Shown one piece after another: positions 37,412-45,470 of a DNA stretch of 64,000 nucleotides. Source of the DNA: Teichococcus vastitatis (GTDB lineage: Bacteria; Pseudomonadota; Alphaproteobacteria; Acetobacterales; Acetobacteraceae); contig NZ_QXGS01000010.1 of assembly GCF_003604215.1 (NCBI RefSeq), positions 59,011 to 123,010 of the forward strand, written 5' to 3'. Position 1 is the stretch's first letter, and every line of letters starts with the position of its first letter. The position numbers were made by a program, and so were the translations under genes. A model generated the notes under the pieces. The model ran no database searches and had not been told where the DNA came from. It saw only the letters and a list, made by a program, of their open reading frames with translations.

Positions 37412-37448
37412 AAAGGCCCTGCCCCGTGCATGGGGCCTTTTCTGTTTG
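37412..37448 (+). terminator. rho-independent terminator
   Basis: Stem AAAGGCCC / GGGCCTTT (37412-37419 with 37433-37440), a 13-base loop, then TCTGTTT. It follows the 58-residue ORF and precedes cysS. Rest of 37325-37651 holds no gene that I can support. Confidence 0.7.
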
Positions 37449-37651
37449 TGCGCCGCAATGCTTCGCGTTCCGGCATGCCTCCGCACAGCCGGATCCAACC
37501 TGTCCGGTTTTCTCAGCAGCACGGCCGATACCGGCACGCCGCCCGCGGTCCGTCCGGAAGTGGTTGACGTAGGTGGCCGATCTGGCACACCACCGCCGCT
37601 GTCCCGCGCCGGCAATCCCGCCCGGCCGGATGGCCCATGCAAGGCAGGATG

Positions 37652-39082
37652 ATGACCGAACTGGCCTTCCACAACAGCGCCACGCGGCAACGGGACCTCT
37701 TTGTCCCGATCGACCCGCAGCATGTGCGCCTTTATGTGTGCGGGCCAACCGTTTACGACTTGGCGCATCTAGGCAATGCCCGGCCGGTGGTGGTGTTCGA
37801 CGTGCTGGCCCGGCTGCTGCGCCGCCATTATCCGCGTGTCACCTATGTCCGCAACATCACGGACGTGGACGACAAGATCAACGCCCGCGCGCAGGAGAGT
37901 GGCGAGCCGATTGCCGCCATCACCGCGCGCACCACAGCCGATTTCCATGCCGACATGGCGGCGCTGAACTGCCTGCCGCCGGACGAGGAACCGCGCGCCA
38001 CCGACAACATCGATCGCATGATCACGCTGATCGAACGGCTCATCGGGAACGGCCACGCCTACGCCGCCGATGGGCATGTTCTCTTCTCCGTCGGCAGCTA
38101 CCGCGATTACGGCCGGCTGTCCGGCCGGTCCACTGACGAGATGCTGGCCGGCGCCCGGGTCGAGGTGGCGCCTTACAAGCGTGATCCGGGCGATTTCGTG
38201 CTGTGGAAGCCATCGGGCGATGATCTGCCGGGCTGGAACAGCCCTTGGGGGCGCGGGCGGCCCGGCTGGCACATCGAGTGCTCGGCGATGTCCTGGCGCT
38301 ACCTGGGTCCTGAATTCGACATCCATGGCGGCGGGCACGACCTGCTGTTTCCGCACCACGAGAACGAACTGGCGCAATCCGTCTGCGCCTTTCCCGGCAG
38401 CAGCTTCGCCCGTTTCTGGATGCACAACGGCATGGTGCTGGTCAATGGCGAGAAGATGTCGAAGTCGCTCGGCAATTTCCTGACGCTGCGCGACCTGCTG
38501 GCCCATGGCTCCTGGGCCGGCGAGGCGTTCCGCCTGCTGCTGCTGAAGACCCATTATCGCGGCGCCATCGACTACACCGCGGAGCGCCTGGGGGAGGCAC
38601 GCGGCGAACTCGATGATTTCTACGCCGTTCTGGCGCGCGACCTGCCCCAGCCGGAAGCGGACGACCCCCTGGTCGCCGAGATGGCCGAGTGGGCGCTGGA
38701 ACCGCTGGGCGATGACCTCAACACGCCGCTGGCCATTGCCCGGCTGCGCGACCTGCGCACGCTGGAGAACGTCGCCACGGTGGGCGGCTCGGCCACCGCC
38801 GTGCTCAGCCGGGTGGGCCGCTCGTGGCAGCCGGATTCCGGCCAGGCGGCGGCGGCGCTGCGGCAGGCGGCGGGGGTGCTCGGCCTGCTGGAGACGGATC
38901 CGCGCAGCTGGCGTCAGGGGGGGCCGGATGACGGCGCGGCGGTGGAAGCCGCGATCGCCGCCCGGCTGGCCGCCCGGGCGGCCAGGAACTGGGCTGAGGC
39001 CGACCGCATCCGGGCGGAACTGGCCGCCCAGGGTATCGTGCTGGAGGACGGGCCGGGCGGCACCACCTGGCGCCGCGCCTGA
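37652..39082 (+). CDS. cysS: cysteinyl-tRNA synthetase
   Basis: A 476-residue class I synthetase charging tRNA-Cys. The zinc and HIGH regions are [18 protein letters not shown] (HLGN variant), with the second zinc ligands in [11 protein letters not shown] and [14 protein letters not shown]; the KMSKS loop is [13 protein letters not shown] 37652 is chosen for family fit and AAGG seven bases ahead; ATG 37637 is possible. Its stop is 1 base from the convergent msrQ-like stop. Confidence 0.95.
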   Translation: MTELAFHNSATRQRDLFVPIDPQHVRLYVCGPTVYDLAHLGNARPVVVFDVLARLLRRHYPRVTYVRNITDVDDKINARAQESGEPIAAITARTTADFHADMAALNCLPPDEEPRATDNIDRMITLIERLIGNGHAYAADGHVLFSVGSYRDYGRLSGRSTDEMLAGARVEVAPYKRDPGDFVLWKPSGDDLPGWNSPWGRGRPGWHIECSAMSWRYLGPEFDIHGGGHDLLFPHHENELAQSVCAFPGSSFARFWMHNGMVLVNGEKMSKSLGNFLTLRDLLAHGSWAGEAFRLLLLKTHYRGAIDYTAERLGEARGELDDFYAVLARDLPQPEADDPLVAEMAEWALEPLGDDLNTPLAIARLRDLRTLENVATVGGSATAVLSRVGRSWQPDSGQAAAALRQAAGVLGLLETDPRSWRQGGPDDGAAVEAAIAARLAARAARNWAEADRIRAELAAQGIVLEDGPGGTTWRRA

Positions 39083-39083
39083 G

Positions 39084-39956
39084 CTAGCCGGGTTGGCGGC
39101 GCAGCAGCGGCCGCGGCGCGCCGCCCCAGCGGCCCGCCAGCCCCAGCGCCGCCATGCCGAAGCCGGCCAAGCCGACCCACAGCGCCGGCCGCAAGCCGAA
39201 GGTCACGTCGAGATTGGCCTGCAACACGGGCCAGAACGGTATTCCCGTGGCCACCCCGTACCAGCCGGCCTCCAGCAGAGCCGTGCCGGCGGCTGCCAGG
39301 AAGGCCAGGGCCACCAGGCGGATCGGCGCCGGCGCGCCGCCCTTGGGAGCCAGCAGCCGATACCCCATCAGCCACAGGAACAGCCCGGCGGTCAGCATCG
39401 CCTCGGTCACGTCCAGCTTGGTCTGCAGCGTGAAATGTACCAGGGCGAGCACGGCAATGGCGTAGGCCACCCGGTGCAGGGCCTGCCAACGTCGGCCGCC
39501 GAGCCGTCGGACCCAGCCATCCGTCGAGGTGACACCCAGCACGACCAGCCCCAGCAGCGCCGCGAAGCCGATGGTGAGGTAGATCCGCAGCGCGATCTCG
39601 CTGATCACCTTCGCCAGATCCCATTTGAGGTCCACCGCGAAGAGCAGCAGGTGTATCAGCGCGTAGCTCAACGCGCCGAGCCCCAGCATCCGGCGAACCA
39701 GCAGGGCGCGCGGCCAGCGCAGCATCTGCCGCAGCGGCGTCACCAGCAGGGAGATCAGCAGGATCCGGATGGCCCAGAGCCCGGTCATGTGGATCGCCTC
39801 GGTCACCGGCCGGCTGCCGAGTTCACCCCGGGCCGCCCACAGCGCCAGCAACAGGGCTGGCAGACAGAGGGCCAGCAGCACCGCCAGCTTGAGGGGTGAG
39901 AAGTGATCCTGGCGATTGCGCCAGGGAGGACGCGCGATAGCGTTGCTGCGAGGCAT
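39084..39956 (-). CDS. msrQ: MsrQ-like heme b membrane protein (ferric reductase domain)
   Basis: A 290-residue inner-membrane protein with about six to eight spans and the ferric-reductase-like core, including MTGLWAIRILLISLLVTPLR, MLGLGALSYALIHLLLF and RRWQALHRVAYAIAVLALVH with histidines that would bind heme. MsrQ passes electrons to the periplasmic methionine sulfoxide reductase MsrP. No msrP is next to it: upstream is a DUF305 gene. ATG 39956 has GGAG six bases ahead. The name is by family resemblance. Confidence 0.8.
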   Translation of the reverse strand: MPRSNAIARPPWRNRQDHFSPLKLAVLLALCLPALLLALWAARGELGSRPVTEAIHMTGLWAIRILLISLLVTPLRQMLRWPRALLVRRMLGLGALSYALIHLLLFAVDLKWDLAKVISEIALRIYLTIGFAALLGLVVLGVTSTDGWVRRLGGRRWQALHRVAYAIAVLALVHFTLQTKLDVTEAMLTAGLFLWLMGYRLLAPKGGAPAPIRLVALAFLAAAGTALLEAGWYGVATGIPFWPVLQANLDVTFGLRPALWVGLAGFGMAALGLAGRWGGAPRPLLRRQPG

Positions 39957-40130
39957 GGCGGCTCCGGCTAGGGATTTCACTGCATCTGGGGCATGATGAC
40001 ACCGTTGCCAGGGCCATTTCTGTGACCGAGCGTTTCGGCGCTTGCCATGCTACGGGGCAACCCTGCCAATCCGTGCCGGGCCGCGCCTGGGAGGCGTGGG
40101 ACCCTGGAACATCAGACTGAAGGCTAGATC

Positions 40131-40493
40131 ATGACACACTGCTTCCGCCGCCTGACCCTGGCGCCGGTCCTGTTTCTGGCGCTGTCGGGCGCGGCCTCCG
40201 CCCAGCATGCCGGACATGGCGCCGCCGCCGCGACACCCTCCGGCCCCGCGGTGGTCGAGATGCAGGCCGCCACCCAGCGGATGCACGCCGCGATGGACAT
40301 CCCCCTGAGCGGCGATCCCGACCGCGATTTCGCCGCCGCCATGATCCCGCACCACCAGGGCGCCATCGAGATGGCCCGCATTCAGCTTCAGCACGGCCGG
40401 GATCCCGTGTTGCGGGCCATGGCGGAGGAGATCATCGGCGCGCAGCAGAAGGAGATCGCCGTGCTGCAGAACTACCTCGCGCAACGCCGCTGA
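40131..40493 (+). CDS. secreted DUF305 protein
   Basis: A 120-residue periplasmic protein with signal peptide (LTLAPVLFLALSGAASAQ) and a DUF305 core: AAMIPHHQGAIEMARIQLQH and AEEIIGAQQKEIAVLQNYL. The His-rich segments HAGHG and MIPHHQG suggest metal binding; DUF305 members have been linked to copper and silver handling. Start ATG 40131. Stands alone between msrQ (divergent) and trmJ. Confidence 0.85.
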   Translation: MTHCFRRLTLAPVLFLALSGAASAQHAGHGAAAATPSGPAVVEMQAATQRMHAAMDIPLSGDPDRDFAAAMIPHHQGAIEMARIQLQHGRDPVLRAMAEEIIGAQQKEIAVLQNYLAQRR

Positions 40494-40569
40494 GCCGGCC
40501 CCTTTCCTGCCACGGCCCGGGCGGCTATCCGGGGGCACATTTCGACCCCCGCCCGAGGATTGCCTGCCC

Positions 40570-41394
40570 ATGACCGGCCGCGATGGTGGCGCCGACCTGA
40601 AGCCCCTGCCCGGCGAAAGCCCGATCGTCGTGCTGGTGCGCCCGCAACTGGCCGAGAACATCGGCACCGCCGCGCGCGCCATGGCCAATGGCGGGCTGTT
40701 CCACCTGCGGCTGGTGGCGCCGCGCGATGGCTGGCCGTTGGAGCGGGCCTGGCACGCCTCCTCCGGCGCGGACCGCATCCTGGACGCCGCCACCGTGCAT
40801 GACACGGTGGCCGATGCGGTGGCCGATTGCCACCGCGTCTTTGCCACCTGCCCGCGCCCGCGCCACATCGTCACGCCGCTGCGCACCGCCCGCGCCGCGG
40901 CCGAGGATCTGGTGGAGATCTGCCGCGCCCGCGGGCTCCGCTCCGCCATTCTGTTCGGGCCCGAGCGCGCCGGCCTCGAGAACGACGACATGGCGCATGC
41001 CGACACGCTGGTGCGCTACCCGCTGAACCCCGACCACATGTCGCTGAACCTGGCCCAGGCCGTGATGATCCTGGCCTATGAGTGGTGGAACGCTGCCGAG
41101 GACAGGACGCCGCCGCGGCAGCTGATAACCAACGAGACGCATGTGGCGACCAAGGGCGAGCTGGAAGGCTTCCTGAAGCGGCTGACGGCCGAACTGGACG
41201 CCTGCGGCTTTCTCGACAACCTGCCGAAGCGGCCGGGCATGGTGCGCAACCTCCGCCACTGGTTCCAGCGGGGCGAGGTGACGGAACAGGAGCTGCGCAC
41301 CCTGCATGGCGTGGTGACCGAGTTGTCGCGCGGCCGCATGCGCCGTGGCCGGCCGGAACCCGAGGACCCGCCGCTTCCCTGGCAGCAGGGTTGA
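40570..41394 (+). CDS. trmJ: tRNA (cytidine/uridine-2'-O)-methyltransferase TrmJ
   Basis: A 274-residue SPOUT-fold methyltransferase expected to modify position 32 of the tRNA anticodon loop. The knotted fold is marked by LVRPQLAENIGTAARAMANG, ILFGPERAGLENDD and LNLAQAVMILAYEWWNA. The C-terminal ~60 residues are a dimer/helical extension. ATG 40570 has GAGGA about ten bases ahead. Convergent with the small membrane protein and gor behind it. Confidence 0.9.
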   Translation: MTGRDGGADLKPLPGESPIVVLVRPQLAENIGTAARAMANGGLFHLRLVAPRDGWPLERAWHASSGADRILDAATVHDTVADAVADCHRVFATCPRPRHIVTPLRTARAAAEDLVEICRARGLRSAILFGPERAGLENDDMAHADTLVRYPLNPDHMSLNLAQAVMILAYEWWNAAEDRTPPRQLITNETHVATKGELEGFLKRLTAELDACGFLDNLPKRPGMVRNLRHWFQRGEVTEQELRTLHGVVTELSRGRMRRGRPEPEDPPLPWQQG

Positions 41395-41407
41395 TCCCGG
41401 GACGGTT

Positions 41408-41596
41408 CTAGGAACCGAGCCGGCGCATCGGCACCTTCTCGGTCCGCAGCGCCTCGGGCCAGCCGATCGTGCGCTCGAACACCACGAGGCCGACGGACAG
41501 GATCAGCGCTCCCAGCATCACCCATGCCACCCGGCGGTTGGGCGGATTCCGCACCAGCCGCGACAGGAAGACACTGAGGCGGAGCAGCGGTCCCAC
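41408..41596 (-). CDS. 62-residue single-span membrane protein
   Basis: A small protein starting with GTG 41596 (MGPLLRLSVFLSRLVR), then NPPNRRVAWVMLGALILSVG, which reads as one transmembrane helix, and a polar tail. It lies 14 bases after the gor stop on the same strand, so is read with gor. GGAAGTG lies about eight bases ahead. Function unknown; tail-anchored or bitopic small protein. Confidence 0.6.
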   Translation of the reverse strand: MGPLLRLSVFLSRLVRNPPNRRVAWVMLGALILSVGLVVFERTIGWPEALRTEKVPMRRLGS

Positions 41597-41610
41597 CGGG
41601 CGGACACTTC

Positions 41611-42975
41611 CTACCCGCCGATGCGCCGCGTCACGGTGCGCAGCGTGACGAACTCCTCGGCGGCCGTCGGGTGGATGCCGATGGTGTTGTCGAAATCCTC
41701 CTTGGTGGCTCCGGCGACGATGGCGACCGCGATGCCCTGCATGATTTCCGCGGCATCCTCGCCCAGCATGTGCGCGCCGAGCACCCGTCGGGTGCGGGTC
41801 GAAACCACCAGCTTCATGAGGGTCTTGCGCGGCTGCCGGCTGATGGTGTGCCGCATCGGCGTGAAGCGGGCGGAATAGATCTCCACCGGCCCTTCCTGCG
41901 CCGCGGCCTCCTCGGTCAGTCCCACCATGGCGGCGGGAGGCGAGGTGAAGATCGCGGTTGGCACGTTCAGGAAGCTCACAAGCCGCGGCTTGTTGCCGAA
42001 CAGCGTGTCCGCGAGGGCGTGGCCCACCGCCGTCGCCACCGGCGTCAGGTTCAGCTGATCGGTCACGTCACCCAGCGCGAAGATGTGCGGCTGCTCCGTG
42101 GCCTGCTGCACCGTGACCGGCACGCAGCCGGATTGGCCGGGCGTGATGCCGGCGCGGTCCAGACCCAGCCCTTCGGTGTGCGGCACGCGCCCGGTGGCGA
42201 AGATCACCTGGCCCGCCGGCAGCGTCTTGCCGGAGCCGGTGGTGAGCGCCACGCCCCCTTCGGCACGATCCAGCCGGGCCAGGGTTTCGCCAGGATGCAG
42301 GCGGATCCCCTGGTTGAGCAGCGCCTCGGCCATCACCTCCCGCAGCTCGTTGTCCATGCCGCGCAGCGGCAGGGACTGGCGGTACACCAGATCGACCTCG
42401 GCACCCAGGCCGCGCAGCAGGCAGGCGAATTCCAGCGCGATGTAGCCGCTGCCGATCACGGTGATCTGGCGCGGCAGTTCCTGCAGCGTGAACAGGTCGT
42501 CGGACACCAGCCCCAGTTCGCAGCCGGGGATCTCGGGACGGATCGGGCGTCCACCCACGGCGATGACGATGCGCTCGGCGGTGATGCGCCGCCCGCCGAC
42601 ATCCAGGGTGTGCGGGTCGGTAAAGGTGGCGCGGGCGTTGAACGCCGTTGCGCCGGCATTGCCCAGCAGCCGGTCATAGATGCCGGACAGGCGCCGCACC
42701 TCGGCGTCGCGGGCGGCGACCAGCGCCGGCCAGTCATGGGTTCCGGCCTGCATCCCGGTCCAGCCGAAGGCCGGCGCCTCCCGCGCCCATTGGCCGTATT
42801 CGGCGGCCTGCACCATGATCTTCTTCGGCACACAGCCGACATTGACGCAGGTGCCGCCCCAGAAGCGCTCCTCGGCGACGCCGACCCGGGCGCCGTGGCC
42901 GGCGGAGATCCGGGCACAGCGCACGCCGCCGGAGCCGCCGCCGATGACGAAGAGGTCGAAGTCGTACTGGCTCAT
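41611..42975 (-). CDS. gor: glutathione-disulfide reductase
   Basis: A 454-residue NADPH flavoenzyme regenerating reduced glutathione. FAD fold FDLFVIGGGSGGVRCARI, redox cysteines Cys43 and Cys48 in GGTCVNVGCVPKK, NADPH fold ITVIGSGYIALEFACLLRG and the C-terminal His-Glu end IGIHPTAAEEFVTLR. ATG 42975 is chosen; the frame is open nine codons earlier. Dihydrolipoamide and mercuric relatives are less likely given the CVNVGC spacing. Confidence 0.92.
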   Translation of the reverse strand: MSQYDFDLFVIGGGSGGVRCARISAGHGARVGVAEERFWGGTCVNVGCVPKKIMVQAAEYGQWAREAPAFGWTGMQAGTHDWPALVAARDAEVRRLSGIYDRLLGNAGATAFNARATFTDPHTLDVGGRRITAERIVIAVGGRPIRPEIPGCELGLVSDDLFTLQELPRQITVIGSGYIALEFACLLRGLGAEVDLVYRQSLPLRGMDNELREVMAEALLNQGIRLHPGETLARLDRAEGGVALTTGSGKTLPAGQVIFATGRVPHTEGLGLDRAGITPGQSGCVPVTVQQATEQPHIFALGDVTDQLNLTPVATAVGHALADTLFGNKPRLVSFLNVPTAIFTSPPAAMVGLTEEAAAQEGPVEIYSARFTPMRHTISRQPRKTLMKLVVSTRTRRVLGAHMLGEDAAEIMQGIAVAIVAGATKEDFDNTIGIHPTAAEEFVTLRTVTRRIGG

Positions 42976-43020
42976 CGGGCGGGCGTCCCCCTGCTGCTGC
43001 ATCCGGTGCGGGCAAGAAGG

Positions 43021-43054
43021 GCCGGCGGCGGCCTGACGTCAAGCCGCCGCCGGC
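43021..43054 (-). terminator. hairpin after the SSADH gene
   Basis: A perfect 12-bp stem GCCGGCGGCGGC / GCCGCCGCCGGC (43021-43032 with 43043-43054) with a 10-base loop, 20 bases beyond the dehydrogenase stop and before the gor start on the same strand. No long T-run, but CTTCTT follows on the minus strand. Likely a terminator or attenuation hairpin. Confidence 0.55.
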
Positions 43055-43073
43055 GTGCCATGTGCCCGGACGC

Positions 43074-44552
43074 TCAGCCGCCGATGCCGCCCAGGGCCAG
43101 GTACTTGGTTTCCAGGTATTCCTCGATTCCGTGCGAGCTGCCCTCGCGGCCCAGCCCCGACTGCTTGAACCCGCCGAACGGCGCTTCTGCCGTGGAGATG
43201 ATGCCTTCGTTGATGCCGATGATGCCGTATTCCAGTGCCTCGGCGACGCGGAAGATGCGCCCGACATCGCGCGAATAGAAATAGGCGGCGAGGCCGAACT
43301 CGGTGTCGTTGGCCAGGCGGATCGCCTCCTCCTCCGTCTTGAAGCGGAACAGCGGCGCAACCGGTCCGAAGGTTTCCTCGCGGAAGATCACGGCGTTATG
43401 CGGCACGTTGGCCAGCACGGTCGGCTGGAAGAAGTTGCCGCCCTTGTCGTGCGGCTTGCCGCCGGTGACGACGCTGGCTCCCTTGGACAGCGCATCGGCG
43501 ATGTGCGCCTCCACCTTCTTCACCGCGTCGGCATTGATCAGGGGCCCCTGAGTGACGCCGTCCTCCATGCCATTGCCGACCTTGAGGCCTTCGACGGCGG
43601 CCTTCAGCTTCTGGCTGAAGGCCTCATACACGCCCTCCTGAACCAGGACGCGATTGGCGCAGACGCAGGTCTGTCCGGTGTTGCGGTACTTCGACGCCAT
43701 GGCGCCCTTCACCGCCTCGTCCAGGTCGGCATCGTCGAACACGATGAAGGGGGCGTTGCCGCCCAGCTCCATGGAGGTCTTCTTGATGGTTTCGGCGCAC
43801 TGCGCCAGCAGCACCCGTCCCACCTCGGTGGAGCCGGTGAAGGACAGCTTGCGGACCAGCGGATTGCCGGTCAGCTCCTTGCCGGTGCCGGAGGACGGGC
43901 CGGTGATCACGTTGCACACGCCCCTGGGCATGCCGGCGCGCTCGGCCAGCACGCCGATAGCCAGGGCCGAGAACGGTGTCTGCGAGGCCGGGCGGATCAC
44001 CCCGGTGCAGCCCGCGGCCCAGCCCGGGCCGGCCTTACGGGTGATCATGGCGGCCGGGAAGTTCCACGGCGTGATGGCGGCGAACACGCCGACCGGCTCC
44101 TTGGTGACCAGGATGCGACGGCCCTTGGCGTTCTGCGGGATGGTCTCGCCGTTCACCCGGCGGGCTTCCTCGGCGAACCATTCGATGAAGGACGCGGCGT
44201 AGGCCACCTCACCCTTCGCTTCCGCCAGCGGCTTGCCCTGCTCGGCGGTCATGATGGCGGCCAGATCCTCGGTGTTGGCCAGCATCAGCGCCGCCAGCTT
44301 CTTCAGGATGGCGGCCCGCTCGCCGGCCAGCATCCCGCGCCATGCCGGCCAGGCCGCGTTGGCGGCCTCGATGGCGCGGCGCGTCTCCGCCTGCCCCATG
44401 GCGGGGATCGAGCCCACCAGATCGCCGGTGGCGGGGTTGCGCACCTCCAGCGTCTTGCCGCTATCGGCCTGCACCCATTCCCCATTGATCAGGTTGGCCT
44501 GCCGCAGCAGGTCGGGGTCCTTGAGCGGCAGCTTGGCAACGGTATCGAGCAT
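43074..44552 (-). CDS. gabD: NAD(P)-dependent succinate-semialdehyde dehydrogenase (GabD type)
   Basis: A 492-residue aldehyde dehydrogenase. The catalytic pair is Glu262 in SMELGGNAPFIVF and Cys296 in RNTGQTCVCANRVLVQ, and Cys298 beside it is the redox-switch cysteine of many SSADHs. The usual lysine of KPASQTPFS is arginine here (IRPASQTPFS, Arg187); in the family that lysine contacts the NADP. GabD converts succinate semialdehyde to succinate (GABA breakdown). ATG 44552. Substrate assumed by similarity. Confidence 0.88.
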   Translation of the reverse strand: MLDTVAKLPLKDPDLLRQANLINGEWVQADSGKTLEVRNPATGDLVGSIPAMGQAETRRAIEAANAAWPAWRGMLAGERAAILKKLAALMLANTEDLAAIMTAEQGKPLAEAKGEVAYAASFIEWFAEEARRVNGETIPQNAKGRRILVTKEPVGVFAAITPWNFPAAMITRKAGPGWAAGCTGVIRPASQTPFSALAIGVLAERAGMPRGVCNVITGPSSGTGKELTGNPLVRKLSFTGSTEVGRVLLAQCAETIKKTSMELGGNAPFIVFDDADLDEAVKGAMASKYRNTGQTCVCANRVLVQEGVYEAFSQKLKAAVEGLKVGNGMEDGVTQGPLINADAVKKVEAHIADALSKGASVVTGGKPHDKGGNFFQPTVLANVPHNAVIFREETFGPVAPLFRFKTEEEAIRLANDTEFGLAAYFYSRDVGRIFRVAEALEYGIIGINEGIISTAEAPFGGFKQSGLGREGSSHGIEEYLETKYLALGGIGG

Positions 44553-44769
44553 GGTGGCACCTCTTCCCTGATCCGGCGCGTCTTGGCGCCCGCGCTTCTG
44601 GCCGGGAAAGACTAGGCCCGGTGGGCGGCACTGTCAGCCCGGGCCGCGCGCGATTATCGGCGATGCTGCGCAACAGGTATCCGCCTACCGGCGTTTCAGA
44701 CAGAGACGCGGCCATAAACCGGCGTCCAACACGGCGGCGGGCATCCGGCTGCGCCGCATGGAGGAAACC

Positions 44770-44922
44770 ATGAGCACCATCCTGCTGATTCTGGTGATCC
44801 TGCTGTTGATCGGCGCGCTGCCGCGCTGGGGCTACAGCACCGGCTGGGGCTATGGCCCGTCCGGAGTGCTGGGGCTGATCCTGATCGTGCTGCTGATCAT
44901 GATGCTGATGGGCCGCATCTAG
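44770..44922 (+). CDS. DUF3309 micro-protein (50 residues)
   Basis: A 50-residue, very hydrophobic protein: MSTILLILVILLLIGALPRW then GYSTGWGYGPSGVLGLILIV and LIMMLMGRI at the end. The Gly/Tyr-rich centre between two membrane segments is the DUF3309 pattern. GGAGGAAACC lies just ahead of ATG 44770. Function unknown; such proteins are common in alphaproteobacteria and are often stress related. Its stop overlaps the convergent gene's stop by two bases. Confidence 0.85.
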   Translation: MSTILLILVILLLIGALPRWGYSTGWGYGPSGVLGLILIVLLIMMLMGRI

Positions 44923-45359
44923 CGGCTCAGGCGGCGGGGCGCTGCGGGGGGCAGGCCCCGCAGCGCCAGTTCCAGCGCTTCCATCAGCGCGCCAGCCCTC
45001 AAAGCGTGTCCGATGCGCCGGGCCAGCATCCAGCGCGGTCCGGATTGCTCCACAACGATCGCGGCCCAGATGCAGACGCCGAGTGCGAACAGCGGCACCA
45101 GGTGCAGATACAGCATCATCGTCAGCACCGAGCCGTGCAGCGGCGCCAGCCACGCCGTGAGCGTGACCGCCACGGCCGACAACAGCAGCGCCGCCGCCAT
45201 GCTGAGATCCAGCCGCGCCAGACGACCGACCTGCTCCACTTCCCGCTGCAACTGCGGCACCGCCAGCGTCAGCGGGTCGCGCACCATCGGCGTGCCGCCG
45301 CGGCTTGCCAGGTAGCGGCGCGCCAACAACTCGGTCTGGGAACGGCGGCTCCAGGACAT
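44919..45359 (-). CDS. two-span membrane protein of unknown function
   Basis: A 146-residue protein with a soluble N-terminus (about 45 residues, QLQREVEQVGRLARLD), two membrane helices (MAAALLLSAVAVTLTAWL and MMLYLHLVPLFALGVCIW) and an Arg/Pro-rich C-terminus. No known family recognised. The reading is supported by hydrophobic pattern and codon bias; the start (ATG 45359) is uncertain, with a later ATG 24 residues in. Confidence 0.5.
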   Translation of the reverse strand: MSWSRRSQTELLARRYLASRGGTPMVRDPLTLAVPQLQREVEQVGRLARLDLSMAAALLLSAVAVTLTAWLAPLHGSVLTMMLYLHLVPLFALGVCIWAAIVVEQSGPRWMLARRIGHALRAGALMEALELALRGLPPAAPRRLSR

Positions 45360-45470
45360 GGATCGTGACGGCCTCGGCAGACTGGAACGGTGCTGCCGCG
45401 GCGCAGCATGGCAAGAGCCGCCGGCGATGCCCGGCGGCCCGCATGCCGTCCGCGACGAGCCGGGCGCCGA

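Noticed and set aside
41408-43002. Toxin-antitoxin idea for the small membrane protein beside gor
   Set aside because: No partner gene; the small ORF is in one operon with a housekeeping reductase.
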